Shown here: in pieces, positions 18,125-27,757 of the stretch
Layout of the letters: every line of letters starts with the position of its first letter
How positions within the stretch are numbered: position 1 is the stretch's first letter
Source of the DNA: Gallaecimonas pentaromativorans
GTDB lineage: Bacteria; Pseudomonadota; Gammaproteobacteria; Enterobacterales; Gallaecimonadaceae
DNA: 64,000 bases
Reading direction: 5' to 3'
NCBI RefSeq assembly: GCF_003751625.1
Contig: NZ_RJUL01000002.1
Location: 372,001-436,000, forward strand
Program-made: the position numbers and the translations under genes
The notes under the pieces: model-generated
Database searches by the model: none
The model's input: the letters and a program-made list of their open reading frames with translations, nothing else
Told to the model about the DNA's origin: nothing

Positions 18125-20596
18125 CTCTGAATAAGCCGAAGCGGCGTGCGCCTAAGAAGCGGCCAGAGCCGCAACAGGGCTGGCAGCGCCACGCCGATAG
18201 CGCCGCCCACCAGGGCCGATACCGCCAGCAACCAATGCAGGTTCACCGGTAGCTCCAGCACCTGGGTTTGCAGTAAGTACAGGCTGAGCTGGCTGGTCAG
18301 CCCCGCCATCAGCCCCGCCAGGGCACCGAGCAGCAGGAACTCTATCCCTAAGGCGCGAAACAGGGTTTTATCCGAGGCGCCAAGGGTGCGCAGCACGCCA
18401 AGGTCGCGGCGCCGTTCATCCAGGCTGGCCTGCACCGCCGCCAGCAGCACCAACAACGACGCTGCCACCACCAGCACCCAGACAAATTGCAGCGCCAGCG
18501 CCACCTGGCCAATAAGGCTTCGGATCTGGCTGAGAATGGCGTCCACGTCAATCAGGGTCAGGGTGGGATGGCCTCGAAGCAGCTCGGCAAGCTGCGGCCG
18601 GTATTGGCTGTCTAGATGAAAACTGGCGATATAACTGGCCGGGAAGTCTTTAAGCACCGCCGGGCTGAAGATCATGAAAAAGTTGGGCTGCATGGACTGC
18701 CAGTCCACCTTGCGGATACTGGTGACCTTGGCCGAGAAATCGTCGGCCCCCAGCCGAAAGGTGACGCTGTCGCCGAGTTTCAGGTTAAGGCGCTTGGCCA
18801 CCCCAGACTCCACTGACACCTCACCTTGAGCGTCATCCTCGGGCCACCACTTGCCCTCGATGAGGGTATTTTGGGGCGGCAGACCCTGGCGCCAGGTGAG
18901 GTTCAGTTCCCTGTCTATACCTACCCGGCCGCCACGGGCGTTGTCGTCGCCCTCGGCGCCGGGCTCGCTTGTTTCTTCGCCATTGATGGCCACCAAGCGT
19001 GCCCGCACCACGGGGTAGAGATCGGACGATTGGGTGCCGTACTGGCCAAGGAAGCTTTCCACGTCTTGCACTTCCTGGGGCGCCACGTTCACCACAAAGT
19101 AGTTGGGAGCGTCTTCCGGCAGGCTTTTTTGCCAATCGGCTAATAAGTCGGTCTTGATAAGCTGCACCAAGATCATCAGCATCAGCGCCAGGGTAAAACT
19201 GCCCAGTTGCACCAAGGTGGCGCCCCGGCGCCGCTCAAGGCCAGCCACCGCCAGGCGCCAGGCGCCGCCCAGATGCCGGGTGCGGCCCAAGAGTTTTAAA
19301 AGCACCATGCTGACGACCGCCACCGCCACCACTGCCACCCCAACCCCGGCCGCCACCGCTAGGGTGAGCTTGAGGTCACGGGTGAACAGCCCCACCGCCG
19401 CAAAGAGCGCCACCAAAACCAGCAGATAATGGCTCCGCCCCTGCCCTTGCTGGCCAGCCCCTTCGCGCCATACATGGATGGGCGGCACTTTTAAAAGCCG
19501 CCAAAGCGGCCAGGCGGCAAACGCCAGAGTGCAGATGCTGCCCACCGCCAGCCCCAGCCATAAAGGCTCCCAGGTGGCGGGGGGCAGCTCTTTGGGCAGC
19601 ATGTCGCCGTATTGGGCGACAAGCACTTTGACAAGGCCGAGGCCCACCCCCAGGCCCAGCAGCGAGCCGGTGCCCAGCACCAATAGCAGCTGGCCGGCAA
19701 AGAGTGCCACCACTTGGCGGCGCGAGCCTCCCAGGGCCTTGATAAGGGCCACGGTGTCGATATGCGAGTCGCAAAAACGCCGCGCCGCCACACCGATGGC
19801 CACCGCCGCCAGCAGCACTCCCATCAGGCTTGAGAGCAGCAAGAACCGGTCGGCCCGTTTCAGGGCCACGCTGATGGGCGAGTTGGCCCGGCTGATATCG
19901 GTAAATTCGGCGCTGGGGGGCAGCTCGCCGTCAAAACTCGCTTCAAAGTCTTTAAGGGCCTTGGGAGAGCCGGTAAAGAGCCAGCGCCAGCTGACCCTGG
20001 AGCCTGGCTGGATGATGCGAGTCGCGGCAAGGTCCGCCTGGTTCATCAGCGCCGGCGGCGCGGCGGCAAAGACGTTAAGGCCCACGTCTGGCGCCTCAAT
20101 CAAAAAGCGGGTCAGTTTAAGGCTCGCATAGCCCACCTCGATGCTGTCACCCCGTTTGACCCCAAGGGCCTGGGCCAGCCGAGGGTCCAGCCAGATGGCG
20201 CCGGGAGCCGGGCCGCCCCTTGCCACCTGCACCGCTCCGGTGAGGCTGTCGGCCACTTTCACCTCGCCGCGCAGCGGATAGTGGTTGTCGACGGCATAAA
20301 CGGCGCCAAGCTGCATGGCATCATCGTGAATAAGCATGGTGGAAAAGCGGGTCTGGCGGCTTTGGGTAAGACCGCTTTGCTCGATTTTGGCGCTAAAGGC
20401 CTTAGGTAACGGCTGGCTGTAACGCAGCACCAGGTCGGCCGCCAAAAAGCTCGAGCCTTTGCGGTTAAAGGCCTGGCTCAGCACCTCGGAAAACCTTGCC
20501 AGCGACACCACCGACGCCACCGCCAGCAAGATGGCAAACAGCATGATAAGCACATCGGCCCGTTTCAGCTCCCGCCAGAAAAAGCGGCCAATCAGC

Positions 20597-20610
<14 letters not shown>
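18121..20610 (-). CDS. ybbP: ABC transporter permease YbbP (FtsX family)
   Basis: 829-residue FtsX-like permease with the YbbP layout: N-terminal helix after RFFWRELKRADVLIMLFAILLAVASV, a large periplasmic domain (about 45-245), a helix cluster (about 260-450), a second periplasmic domain (about 480-690) and a terminal three-helix FtsX block (LAAVQASLDERRRDLGVLRTLGAS). It pairs with the upstream YbbA ATPase (14-bp gene overlap). The E. coli relative belongs to the LolCDE/MacB-like group; its substrate is not settled, with lipids or lysophospholipids suggested by its habitual neighbour tesA. Confidence 0.93.
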
Positions 20611-21286
<676 letters not shown>

Positions 21287-21436
21287 GGGGGCATCCTGTA
21301 GGGCAGCATCTATTTGACCTTAACCGCCTTTGCCGTTGCCGCCAAGCGGGCAGCGGCTGTTAGCCGTTAGTCGCAGTTAAGATGCAATTTGGCCGCAGAC
21401 CGGATAGCTTAAGGCCATGACATTTGGGGGATCTTT

Positions 21437-22069
21437 ATGAATTTAACCTGGTCTGCCTTAGGAGACAGGGCGCTGGTGCTGACCTTGGATCAGTGCGATA
21501 CCCAGGCCCAGCGCCAGTTGCACTGGTTGGCCAAACAACTGGCGGCTTGCCAAGGGGTAAGCGAAACCGTGCCCGGCATGGGCAACCTGACCTTATTACT
21601 GGAAAGCCCGGCCTGCCCCATGGCGCCGGTGGCCCAAAAGGCGCTGGCGCTGTGGCAAGAGCGACCAGAAGCGGCCAACGTGGGCAAATTGCACCGCATC
21701 CCGGTGCGCTACAAAGGGCCGGACCTGCATCAGGTTGCCGAATACACCGGTCTTACCGAAGATAAGGTGATCGCCCGCCACAGCCAGGTGGTTTACGAGG
21801 TGGCCTTTGTCGGCTTTATGCCCGGCTTTGCCTATCTGACCGGCATGGATAAACGCCTGGCCATGCCAAGGCGCGCCGAGCCGAGGCTGCAGGTACCGGC
21901 CGGGGCCGTGGCCATTGCCGGCCAGCAAACCGGTATTTACCCGCGCCAAAGCCCGGGCGGCTGGCAGATCATCGGCTACACCGACTCGCCGCTTTTTGAC
22001 ATCAACCAAAGGCCCCCGGCCCTGTTGCAGCCCGGCGACCAAATTCAGTTTGAGGTGAGCCGTGATTGA
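21437..22069 (+). CDS. pxpB: 5-oxoprolinase subunit PxpB
   Basis: 210-residue KipI/PxpB-family protein (carboxyltransferase domain C/D, subdomain 1). Recognisable blocks are DRALVLTLDQ near the N-terminus, the motif YEVAFVGFMPGFAYLTGMD, RLQVPAGAVAIAGQQTGIYP and GGWQIIGYTD. With PxpC and PxpA it forms the ATP-dependent 5-oxoprolinase that opens 5-oxoproline to glutamate. GGGGGA precedes the ATG. First gene of a tightly packed six-gene operon. Confidence 0.96.
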   Translation: MNLTWSALGDRALVLTLDQCDTQAQRQLHWLAKQLAACQGVSETVPGMGNLTLLLESPACPMAPVAQKALALWQERPEAANVGKLHRIPVRYKGPDLHQVAEYTGLTEDKVIARHSQVVYEVAFVGFMPGFAYLTGMDKRLAMPRRAEPRLQVPAGAVAIAGQQTGIYPRQSPGGWQIIGYTDSPLFDINQRPPALLQPGDQIQFEVSRD

Positions 22070-22973
22070 AGTGCTCAAAGGCGGCATCATGGCCAGCATC
22101 CAAGACGGCGGCCGCCCCGGTTATCGCAGCCAGGGGATACCCGCTGGCGGCGCCATGGACCCTTTGGCCCTGGCGGTGGCCAATCTGCTGCTGAAAAAAC
22201 CGGCCGACGCCCCGGCAATCGAAATCACCTTCGGCCAGACCCAGCTGCGCTTTAAAAAGGCCGGCTGGGTAGCGCTGACCGGCGCCGACCTTGGCGCCAG
22301 CTTTAACGGCGAGCCCATTACCCCAGGTTGGCGTTTTAAGGTCGAGCCCGGGCAAATTCTGCACTTTCGCCAGCCCAAGCACGGCTTTCGCGCCTACCTG
22401 GCCCTGAGCGGCGAGATAGCTGCGCCCAAGGTACTGGGCTCTGCCAGTGTGGATCTGGGCTCGGGGTTCAATAAGCCCCTTGCCACCGGCGAGGAGCTTG
22501 ATTGGCAACCAGCCGGTGACTTTAACGGCCCGCTTTATGTGAGGGTGCCGGAAACCGGGCGCCTTAGGGTGCTGCCGGGGCCGGAGTTTCAAACCTTCGA
22601 CAAACTGGCCCAAGGCATTTTCTGGCACACCGACTGGAAAATCACTGCCGATGCCAACCGCATGGGCTATCGCCTGGCTGGCCCCAGCCTGCACCGGCTG
22701 GTGGGGGACGAGCTGCCCTCACACGGGGTGGTGCCAGGTACGGTGCAGGTGCCGGCCAATGGCCAGCCCATCATCCTTGGGGTCGATGCCCAGGCCACCG
22801 GCGGCTACCCGGTATTTGGGGTGATCGTGGCAAGCGATCTGTGGCAGATGGGGCAACTGGGCCCGGGGCGGCAAATAAGCTTTATCCCCACCACCCAGGA
22901 CGAGGCGCGCCAGGCCTGGCAGCAGCACTGCGATTACCTCAAGCATGTGGAGCAGTACGTTGCAGCGAATTGA
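22062..22973 (+). CDS. pxpC: 5-oxoprolinase subunit PxpC
   Basis: 303-residue KipA/PxpC-family protein (allophanate-hydrolase-like subdomain 2). Signatures: MASIQDGGRPGYRSQGIPAGGAMD, then ALANLLL-type helix with AIEITFGQTQ, RAYLALSGEI and a late ILGVDAQATGGYPVFGVI block. Overlaps pxpB by 8 bp and pxpA by 29 bp, so translation is coupled. Works with PxpB and PxpA in 5-oxoproline hydrolysis. Confidence 0.96.
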   Translation: MIEVLKGGIMASIQDGGRPGYRSQGIPAGGAMDPLALAVANLLLKKPADAPAIEITFGQTQLRFKKAGWVALTGADLGASFNGEPITPGWRFKVEPGQILHFRQPKHGFRAYLALSGEIAAPKVLGSASVDLGSGFNKPLATGEELDWQPAGDFNGPLYVRVPETGRLRVLPGPEFQTFDKLAQGIFWHTDWKITADANRMGYRLAGPSLHRLVGDELPSHGVVPGTVQVPANGQPIILGVDAQATGGYPVFGVIVASDLWQMGQLGPGRQISFIPTTQDEARQAWQQHCDYLKHVEQYVAAN

Positions 22974-23700
22974 TTTTAATGCCGATCTTGGCGAAGGCGC
23001 GCCTTTTGACCGGGAGCTGATGGCGCTGGTGAGCTCGGCCAACATCAGCTGTGGCTTTCATGCTGGCGATGTGGCCCTTAGCGCCCGCACCATCGACTTG
23101 GCCCTGGAGCACAACGTCGCCATCGGCGCTCACCCCAGCTTTGACGATAAAGCCAACTTTGGCCGCACCCCCATGGCGCTGAGCCCCAATGCGGTGTTCG
23201 ACCTGGTGCTCTACCAATGCGGCGCTATCAAAGCCCTGGTGGAGGCAAGGGGCGGGGTATTGCACCACGTCAAACCCCACGGCGCCCTCTATAACCAGGC
23301 CGCCCAAGACGCAGACTTGGCTGGCGCCATCGCCAAAGCCGTCAAGGCCCTCGACCCTAAACTCAAGCTCTATGGCCTGGCCGGTAGCCTGTCGCTTCAA
23401 GCGGCCCAAAACATTGGGCTTGAGAGCGTATCCGAAGTCTTTGCCGATAGGCGCTATTTAAGTGATGGCAGCCTGATGCCCCGCAGCCAGCCGGGGGCGG
23501 TATTGAGTGACGACGACGAGGTGCAAGCCCAGGTGCTGGCCATGGTGCAGCGCGGTGAGGTTATCGCCGCTAACGGCCAGCCCGTTGCCCTTGCCGCTCA
23601 GACCCTCTGCCTGCACGGGGACAACGCCCATGCCCTGAGCCTTGCCAAGCGCCTCCATCAGCGCCTTGGCGCCCTTGGCATTCATATCGAGGCCCCCTGA
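22945..23700 (+). CDS. pxpA: 5-oxoprolinase subunit PxpA (LamB/YcsF family)
   Basis: About 250 residues. Diagnostic LamB/YcsF segments: IDFNADLGEGAPFD at the N-terminus, ISCGFHAGD, GAHPSFDDK.NFGR, HHVKPHGALYN, and EVFADRRYLSDGSLMPRS. Start 22945 overlaps pxpC; an in-frame TTG at 22960 just before the conserved core is an alternative. Third component of 5-oxoprolinase. Confidence 0.96.
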   Translation: MWSSTLQRIDFNADLGEGAPFDRELMALVSSANISCGFHAGDVALSARTIDLALEHNVAIGAHPSFDDKANFGRTPMALSPNAVFDLVLYQCGAIKALVEARGGVLHHVKPHGALYNQAAQDADLAGAIAKAVKALDPKLKLYGLAGSLSLQAAQNIGLESVSEVFADRRYLSDGSLMPRSQPGAVLSDDDEVQAQVLAMVQRGEVIAANGQPVALAAQTLCLHGDNAHALSLAKRLHQRLGALGIHIEAP

Positions 23701-24395
23701 TGGACGCCGTTTCCTACTGGCCATTGCTGGGGGTATTGGTGGTGGTTGTCGGCTTTGCCCTTCGCGCCAATCCGTTGCTGGTGGTGACCCTGGCCGGGGT
23801 GGCAACCGGCCTTGCCGCCGCCCTGCCCTTTACCCAAATTCTGCGCTATCTGGGCGAAGGTTTTACCCACACCCGCACTTTGAGCCTGATTTTGGTACTG
23901 CCGCTGGCCGTTATCGGCCTTTTGGAGCGTAACGGCCTACGCGAACAAGCCGGCAACTGGATTGGCCGCTTTAAACGCATCTCCGCTGGGCGCCTGCTGG
24001 CGCTGTACCTGCTGGCCCGGGAAGTCACCGCCGCCCTCGGCCTTACCAGCCTTGGCGGCCACCCGCAGATGGTGCGCCCCTTGCTGGCGCCCATGGCCGA
24101 AGGCGCTGCTGGCAAGGCCTTTGGCCCGCTCAGCCATGAAGAGCAGCAAAGGCTTCGCGCCATGGCCGCCGCTACCGACAACGTTGGCCTCTTTTTCGGC
24201 GAAGACATCTTTGTGGCCTTTGGCGCGGTGATGCTGATGCACAGCTTTCTCACCGAAAACGGCATTGACGTGGAGCCGCTGCATATCGCCTTTTGGGGCA
24301 TTCCCACCGCCCTTTGCGCGCTGTTGATCCATGGCAGCCGGGTGCTGTACTTAGACAGACAACTGGCCAAAGGCTGGCTGCGGAGGCCGCGGTGA
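23700..24395 (+). CDS. DUF969 membrane protein, probable 5-oxoproline transporter subunit
   Basis: 231-residue integral membrane protein, helices from about 5-25, 35-50, 60-78, 100-118 and later. The conserved stretch LLAREVTAALGLTSLGGHPQMVRPLLAPMAEGA is typical of DUF969. DUF969 and DUF979 genes occur as neighbours of pcp and pxp genes and are annotated in recent family models as the two parts of a 5-oxoproline transporter (family knowledge as I recall it). The ATG overlaps the pxpA stop by 1 base. Confidence 0.9.
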   Translation: MDAVSYWPLLGVLVVVVGFALRANPLLVVTLAGVATGLAAALPFTQILRYLGEGFTHTRTLSLILVLPLAVIGLLERNGLREQAGNWIGRFKRISAGRLLALYLLAREVTAALGLTSLGGHPQMVRPLLAPMAEGAAGKAFGPLSHEEQQRLRAMAAATDNVGLFFGEDIFVAFGAVMLMHSFLTENGIDVEPLHIAFWGIPTALCALLIHGSRVLYLDRQLAKGWLRRPR

Positions 24396-25333
24396 GTATC
24401 AGTTTTTTCTACGCCCTGGCCGGGGTTTTGCTGTTGGGTAACGCCGTATTAACGGCCCTGGATAACAGCCACCCCAGGCGCTTGGCCTCAAGCCTGTTTT
24501 GGGGATTGTATGGGCTACTGTTTTTACTGGGCGACTGGCTGCCGCCAATGCTGTGCGGCGCTCTGGTGCTTTTGATGGGGCTATTGGGGGGGCTTAACCT
24601 CGTTAAACCCAAGGCCCATCAAGAACCCGACGCCAAGGCCCGTGAGCAAGGGGCGCTGCGCCTTGGCAGCCGTCTGTTCTGGCCGGCCCTTTGTATTCCG
24701 GCCATCACTCTTGCCGGCAGCCTCGCTTTTCCCTGGCTAAAGGAGCAGGGCTTTGACTGGGTGTCGGGCAACGCCACCCTGGTGAGCCTCGGCATCGCTT
24801 GCGTTATCGCCTTTGCCCTTGCCTGCCGTCTCACCCGCGAGTCGCCCCTACAAGGGCTCAAAGAAAACAGCCGCCTGGTAGACGCCATCGGCTGGGCACT
24901 GCTGCTACCGCAAATGTTGGCCACCTTGGGCATTTTGTTTGCCAAGGCCGGCGTCGGTGACAGCGTGGCAAGCCTGGTGGGCGAGGTGCTTCCCAAGGGC
25001 GTGGAATTTTGGGCCATCGCCGCCTACGCCATTGGCATGGCGGTGTTTACCATGATCATGGGTAACGCCTTTGCCGCTTTCCCTGTGATAACCGCTGGTG
25101 TCGGCATTCCCTTTCTTATCAACGATTACCACGGCAACCCGGCCGTGATGGCGGCCATCGGCATGTTCAGCGGCTACTGCGGTACCCTGATTACCCCCAT
25201 GGCCGCCAACTTCAATCTGGTACCCGCCGCCTTGCTGGAACTGGACGACCGGCATGGGGTGATAAAAGCCCAGTTGCCCACCGGCCTGATGTTGCTGGGG
25301 GCCAATATCCTGCTGTTATGGTGGTTGTTATGA
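24392..25333 (+). CDS. DUF979 membrane protein, probable 5-oxoproline transporter subunit
   Basis: 313-residue polytopic membrane protein of DUF979. Start taken at GTG 24392 because it overlaps the DUF969 stop (GTGA), has GGAGG upstream and leaves the first helix (ISFFYALAGVLLLGNAV) at the N-terminus; the frame is open further upstream to 24293. Family landmarks include FTMIMGNAFAAFPVITAGVGIPFLI and GMFSGYCGTLITPMAANFN. Presumed to import 5-oxoproline together with the DUF969 protein. Confidence 0.9.
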   Translation: MSISFFYALAGVLLLGNAVLTALDNSHPRRLASSLFWGLYGLLFLLGDWLPPMLCGALVLLMGLLGGLNLVKPKAHQEPDAKAREQGALRLGSRLFWPALCIPAITLAGSLAFPWLKEQGFDWVSGNATLVSLGIACVIAFALACRLTRESPLQGLKENSRLVDAIGWALLLPQMLATLGILFAKAGVGDSVASLVGEVLPKGVEFWAIAAYAIGMAVFTMIMGNAFAAFPVITAGVGIPFLINDYHGNPAVMAAIGMFSGYCGTLITPMAANFNLVPAALLELDDRHGVIKAQLPTGLMLLGANILLLWWLL

Positions 25334-25965
25334 AGATATTGCTGACCGGCTTCGAACCCTTCGGGGGCGAGCCTATCAACCCCTCCTGGGAGGCGGTAAA
25401 GGCCCTGGCGGGCTACCGCGACGCGGTGGTGAGCCTGATGCTGCCCTGCGTGTTTGATAAAAGCCTAGAGGTGCTGGGGGATGTGGCAAGGGCGCTGGAG
25501 CCAGAGATCATTCTTTCGGTAGGCCAAGCCGGTGGGCGAAGCGGTATTAGCCTTGAAAAGGTCGCCATCAACCTCAACGACGCCCGCATTCCCGACAACG
25601 CCGGTGCCCAGCCGGTGGATAGCGCCGTTATCGAAGGAGCGCCCAACGCCTATTTTGCCTCACTGCCGGTTAAACGCCTGACAGCGGCCCTGAAGGAAAA
25701 GCAAATCGAGGCCCAGGTATCGTTCAGTGCCGGCACCTATGTGTGCAACCATGTATTCTTCGGCGCTTGCCACCTGGCACAAAGCCTTCTCTCTAGGCCT
25801 TCGGTAGGGTTTGTCCATATTCCCTTTTTACCGGAGCAGGCCGAGCGTAACGGCCACGCCCCAGCCATGGCCCTTGCCGAGCAGATAACCGCCCTGAAGG
25901 TACTGATTGATGCCCTGCTGGCCGGAGGCGATGAGCTTCACACCAGCGCCGGCACCACCCACTGA
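25330..25965 (+). CDS. pcp: Pyroglutamyl-peptidase I
   Basis: 211-residue cysteine peptidase (family C15) that removes N-terminal pyroglutamate from peptides, releasing 5-oxoproline for PxpABC. Motif GFEPFGGEPINPSWEAV at the N-terminus; catalytic triad inferred as Glu76 (SLEKVAINLNDARIPDN), Cys139 (GTYVCNHVFFG) and His163 (FVHIPFLPEQ), with the same spacing as known enzymes. Start 25330 overlaps the DUF979 stop (ATGA). Last gene of the pxp module, so uptake, cleavage and ring opening are encoded together. Confidence 0.96.
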   Translation: MKILLTGFEPFGGEPINPSWEAVKALAGYRDAVVSLMLPCVFDKSLEVLGDVARALEPEIILSVGQAGGRSGISLEKVAINLNDARIPDNAGAQPVDSAVIEGAPNAYFASLPVKRLTAALKEKQIEAQVSFSAGTYVCNHVFFGACHLAQSLLSRPSVGFVHIPFLPEQAERNGHAPAMALAEQITALKVLIDALLAGGDELHTSAGTTH

Positions 25966-25979
25966 TAAAGGAACCCGCC

Positions 25980-26576
25980 ATGCGCAAACTGCTGTTATTG
26001 CTGCTGATTGTCAGTCCCTTTGGCTGGGGCAAGACGCTGCTTATCATGGGCGATTCCCTGAGCGCCGGTTATGGCCTTAAAACCGACCAAACCTGGGTCA
26101 AGCTGCTGTCTGATAAGGTTAAAGACCAAGCCGACGGCTGGCAGGTGGTCAATGCCAGCGTCAGCGGCGAAACCACCGCCGGCGGCCTAAGAAGACTGCC
26201 GGCCATCCTCAAGGAACAAAAGCCGGCCCTGGTGCTGATTGAGCTGGGCGGCAATGACGGCCTGCGCGGCTACCCCATCGCCACCATGCAGGAAAACCTC
26301 GAAAAGATGGTCCGCCTCAGCCAGCAGGCGGGCGCCAAGGTGATGGTGATGGAGATTTGGCTACCCCCCAATTACGGCCCCCGTTACCTCGACCGCTTCA
26401 AGGCCACTTTTAAAACCGTTGCCGACACCACTGGCGCTTCTTGGCTGCCCTTTTTCGGTAAGGACATCGCCCTTGATAACGGCATGATCCAAGCCGACGG
26501 CATTCACCCCACCGCCAAAGCCCAGCCGCTGATCATGGAAGCGGTGTGGCAGGATGTGAGCCCCGCCCTTCGCTAA
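25980..26576 (+). CDS. tesA: Periplasmic SGNH esterase TesA (thioesterase I/lysophospholipase L1)
   Basis: 198 residues. Short signal peptide MRKLLLLLLIVSPFGWG, block I MGDSLSAGYG (nucleophile Ser26), block III GGNDGLRG, and block V DGIHPTAKAQ (Asp173, His176). Matches TesA in length and motifs: acts in the periplasm on acyl thioesters, lysophospholipids and aryl esters. AAAGGAA precedes the ATG, 15 bp after the pcp stop, so it may be transcribed with the pxp operon although tesA normally sits beside ybbA. Confidence 0.95.
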   Translation: MRKLLLLLLIVSPFGWGKTLLIMGDSLSAGYGLKTDQTWVKLLSDKVKDQADGWQVVNASVSGETTAGGLRRLPAILKEQKPALVLIELGGNDGLRGYPIATMQENLEKMVRLSQQAGAKVMVMEIWLPPNYGPRYLDRFKATFKTVADTTGASWLPFFGKDIALDNGMIQADGIHPTAKAQPLIMEAVWQDVSPALR

Positions 26577-26737
26577 ACAATAGCCACAAAGATGCGATAG
26601 CAAATCAAGCCAAGGATGGCGAGGGTACCTATCCACATCATCAACACACCGGAGTTTTGGGCCCGGTCGTTAAAGCCAAACCCCAGCATGGCAATGCCAA
26701 AGCAGAAAATGCCAAATGAAACCCAGAATGCGTCCAT
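26573..26737 (-). CDS. 54-residue two-helix membrane protein
   Basis: Short complete gene encoding MDAFWVSFGIFCFGIAMLGF... and ending LGLICYRIFVAIV. Two hydrophobic helices (about 4-21 and 32-53) flank a short polar loop (NDRAQNSG). AGGGTGG lies about 9 bases before the ATG, and its stop overlaps the tesA stop by 4 bp in convergent arrangement, an end-to-end packing seen repeatedly in this genome. Unknown function; confident hydrophobic pattern and ribosome site make it likely real. Confidence 0.7.
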   Translation of the reverse strand: MDAFWVSFGIFCFGIAMLGFGFNDRAQNSGVLMMWIGTLAILGLICYRIFVAIV

Positions 26738-26959
26738 AACGCCCACCCTTGCTGCTTGATTGTTATGTCACTTCTATCCTATTGCCCAAGCAGGGCTTTC
26801 TCCATAAAACAGATCAATAAAAGCGCGGCGTAAATCTTAAAACCCGAAGCCCACTGCACCAATATGACCACGCCAGCAGGCAGCAGCCTTGCCTGAGATG
26901 GGCTCACCCGCAGTAATAAGTCCCATAAAAGGCCACTCCCGCAGGCGGTCTTGGGGTTT
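26738..26959. repeat. Diverged remnant of the 284-bp repeat
   Basis: No gene. From about 26870 the sequence weakly parallels the 284-bp units: a GCAGGCAGCAGCC...GGGCTC..CCGCAGT stretch, then AAAGGCCACTC without its pairing arm, then a TGGTGGCGCTAGGCGG tRNA-Ala 3'-end fragment entering the first clear unit. I read it as an older, decayed third copy. Confidence 0.45.
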
Positions 26960-27116
26960 GGTGGCGCTAGGCGGGGTAAAGCTCGAAGCCTGAAACACGG
27001 CTTTGGGCGCAGCTTTACGCGAGCACAGGACGTGCGAGCCGGCAGGCGGCGCCAGGGACGGCTCATACCGCAGTTCTTTATCGAGGCTCTGGTTGCGCGG
27101 CAGTTGCTCTGCCGTT

Positions 27117-27159
27117 CTGAAAAAGAAAAAGGCCACTCTTTCGAGTGGCCTTTGTTTTT
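27117..27159 (-). terminator. Intrinsic terminator in the distal 284-bp repeat
   Basis: Stem GGCCACTC/GAGTGGCC (27131-27150), extended by AAA/TTT, loop TTTC; on the minus strand followed by TTTTTCTTTTT. Could end the tRNA-Ala/Glu transcript. Confidence 0.8.
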
Positions 27160-27243
27160 GGTGGAGCTAGGCGGTAGCGAACGGGGCAACCTTTGCCGCC
27201 GACCTCTTTTCCGGCATAACCGAAATCCGCTTTGTTCCTAATT
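27159..27243 (-). pseudogene. Degenerate tRNA-Ala-like copy (distal)
   Basis: Begins with an intact tRNA-Ala 3' end (complement of TGGTGGAGCTAGGCGG), keeps parts of the T-arm (CGAAC) and CCGCCGACCTCTT, then loses the anticodon arm and 5' half. Not foldable as a tRNA. Confidence 0.6.
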
Positions 27244-27400
27244 GGTGGAGCTAGGCGGGGTAAAGCTCGAAGCCCGAAGCACGGCTTTGGGCGCAGCTTT
27301 ACGCGAGCACAGGACGTGCGAGCCGGCAGGCGGCGCCAGGGACGGCTCATACAGCAGTTCTTTATCGAGGCTCTGATTGCGCGGCAGTTGCTCTGCCGTT

Positions 27401-27443
27401 CTGAAAAAGAAAAAGGCCACTCGAATGAGTGGCCTTTGTTTTT
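27401..27443 (-). terminator. Intrinsic terminator in the proximal 284-bp repeat
   Basis: Same hairpin as in the distal unit (arms 27415-27422 and 27427-27434) with loop GAAT, followed on the minus strand by TTTTTCTTTTT. First terminator met by transcription leaving the tRNA cluster. Confidence 0.82.
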
Positions 27444-27526
27444 GGTGGAGCTAGGCGGTAGCGAACGGGGCAACCTTTGCCACCGACCTCTTTTCCGGCA
27501 TGACCGAAATCCGCTTTGTTCCTAAT

Positions 27527-27527
<1 letters not shown>
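27443..27527 (-). pseudogene. Degenerate tRNA-Ala-like copy (proximal)
   Basis: Second copy of the same decayed tRNA-Ala-like sequence, in the proximal 284-bp unit; CACCGACCTCTT instead of CGCCGACCTCTT. Retains the 3' CCA end and lacks a recognisable anticodon. Confidence 0.6.
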
Positions 27528-27602
<75 letters not shown>

Positions 27603-27608
27603 AAATTG

Positions 27609-27632
27609 TGGCGTCCCCTCGGGGATTACGAA
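27609..27632 (-). pseudogene. tRNA-Glu 3'-end fragment
   Basis: Complement of TGGCGTCCCCTCGGGGATTACGAA differs only slightly from the 3' end of tRNA-Glu at 27758; the rest of the tRNA is absent. It forms a 149-bp-spaced direct repeat with that gene. Confidence 0.7.
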
Positions 27633-27757
27633 ACGCGGCGCGTTTCGCCCTTCGGGCCAGCCTTTCGGCTGTTCTAAAACGCGTTGCGTTTTAGTCGAAC
27701 TGCAGGGTTTCTCACCCCTAGGGAACGCTTCTGGTAAGCATTACCTCAGTTCTAAAT

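Larger units (their letters stand above)
26960..27243 (-). repeat. 284-bp tandem repeat, distal copy
   Basis: Near-identical to 27244-27527. Each unit starts with GGTGG(A/C)GCTAGGCGGGG, i.e. the 3' end of tRNA-Ala on the minus strand, and contains a GGCCACTC/GAGTGGCC hairpin followed by T-rich sequence and a second, longer tRNA-Ala-like stretch. It lies downstream of the last tRNA of the Ala/Glu operon. Confidence 0.9.
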
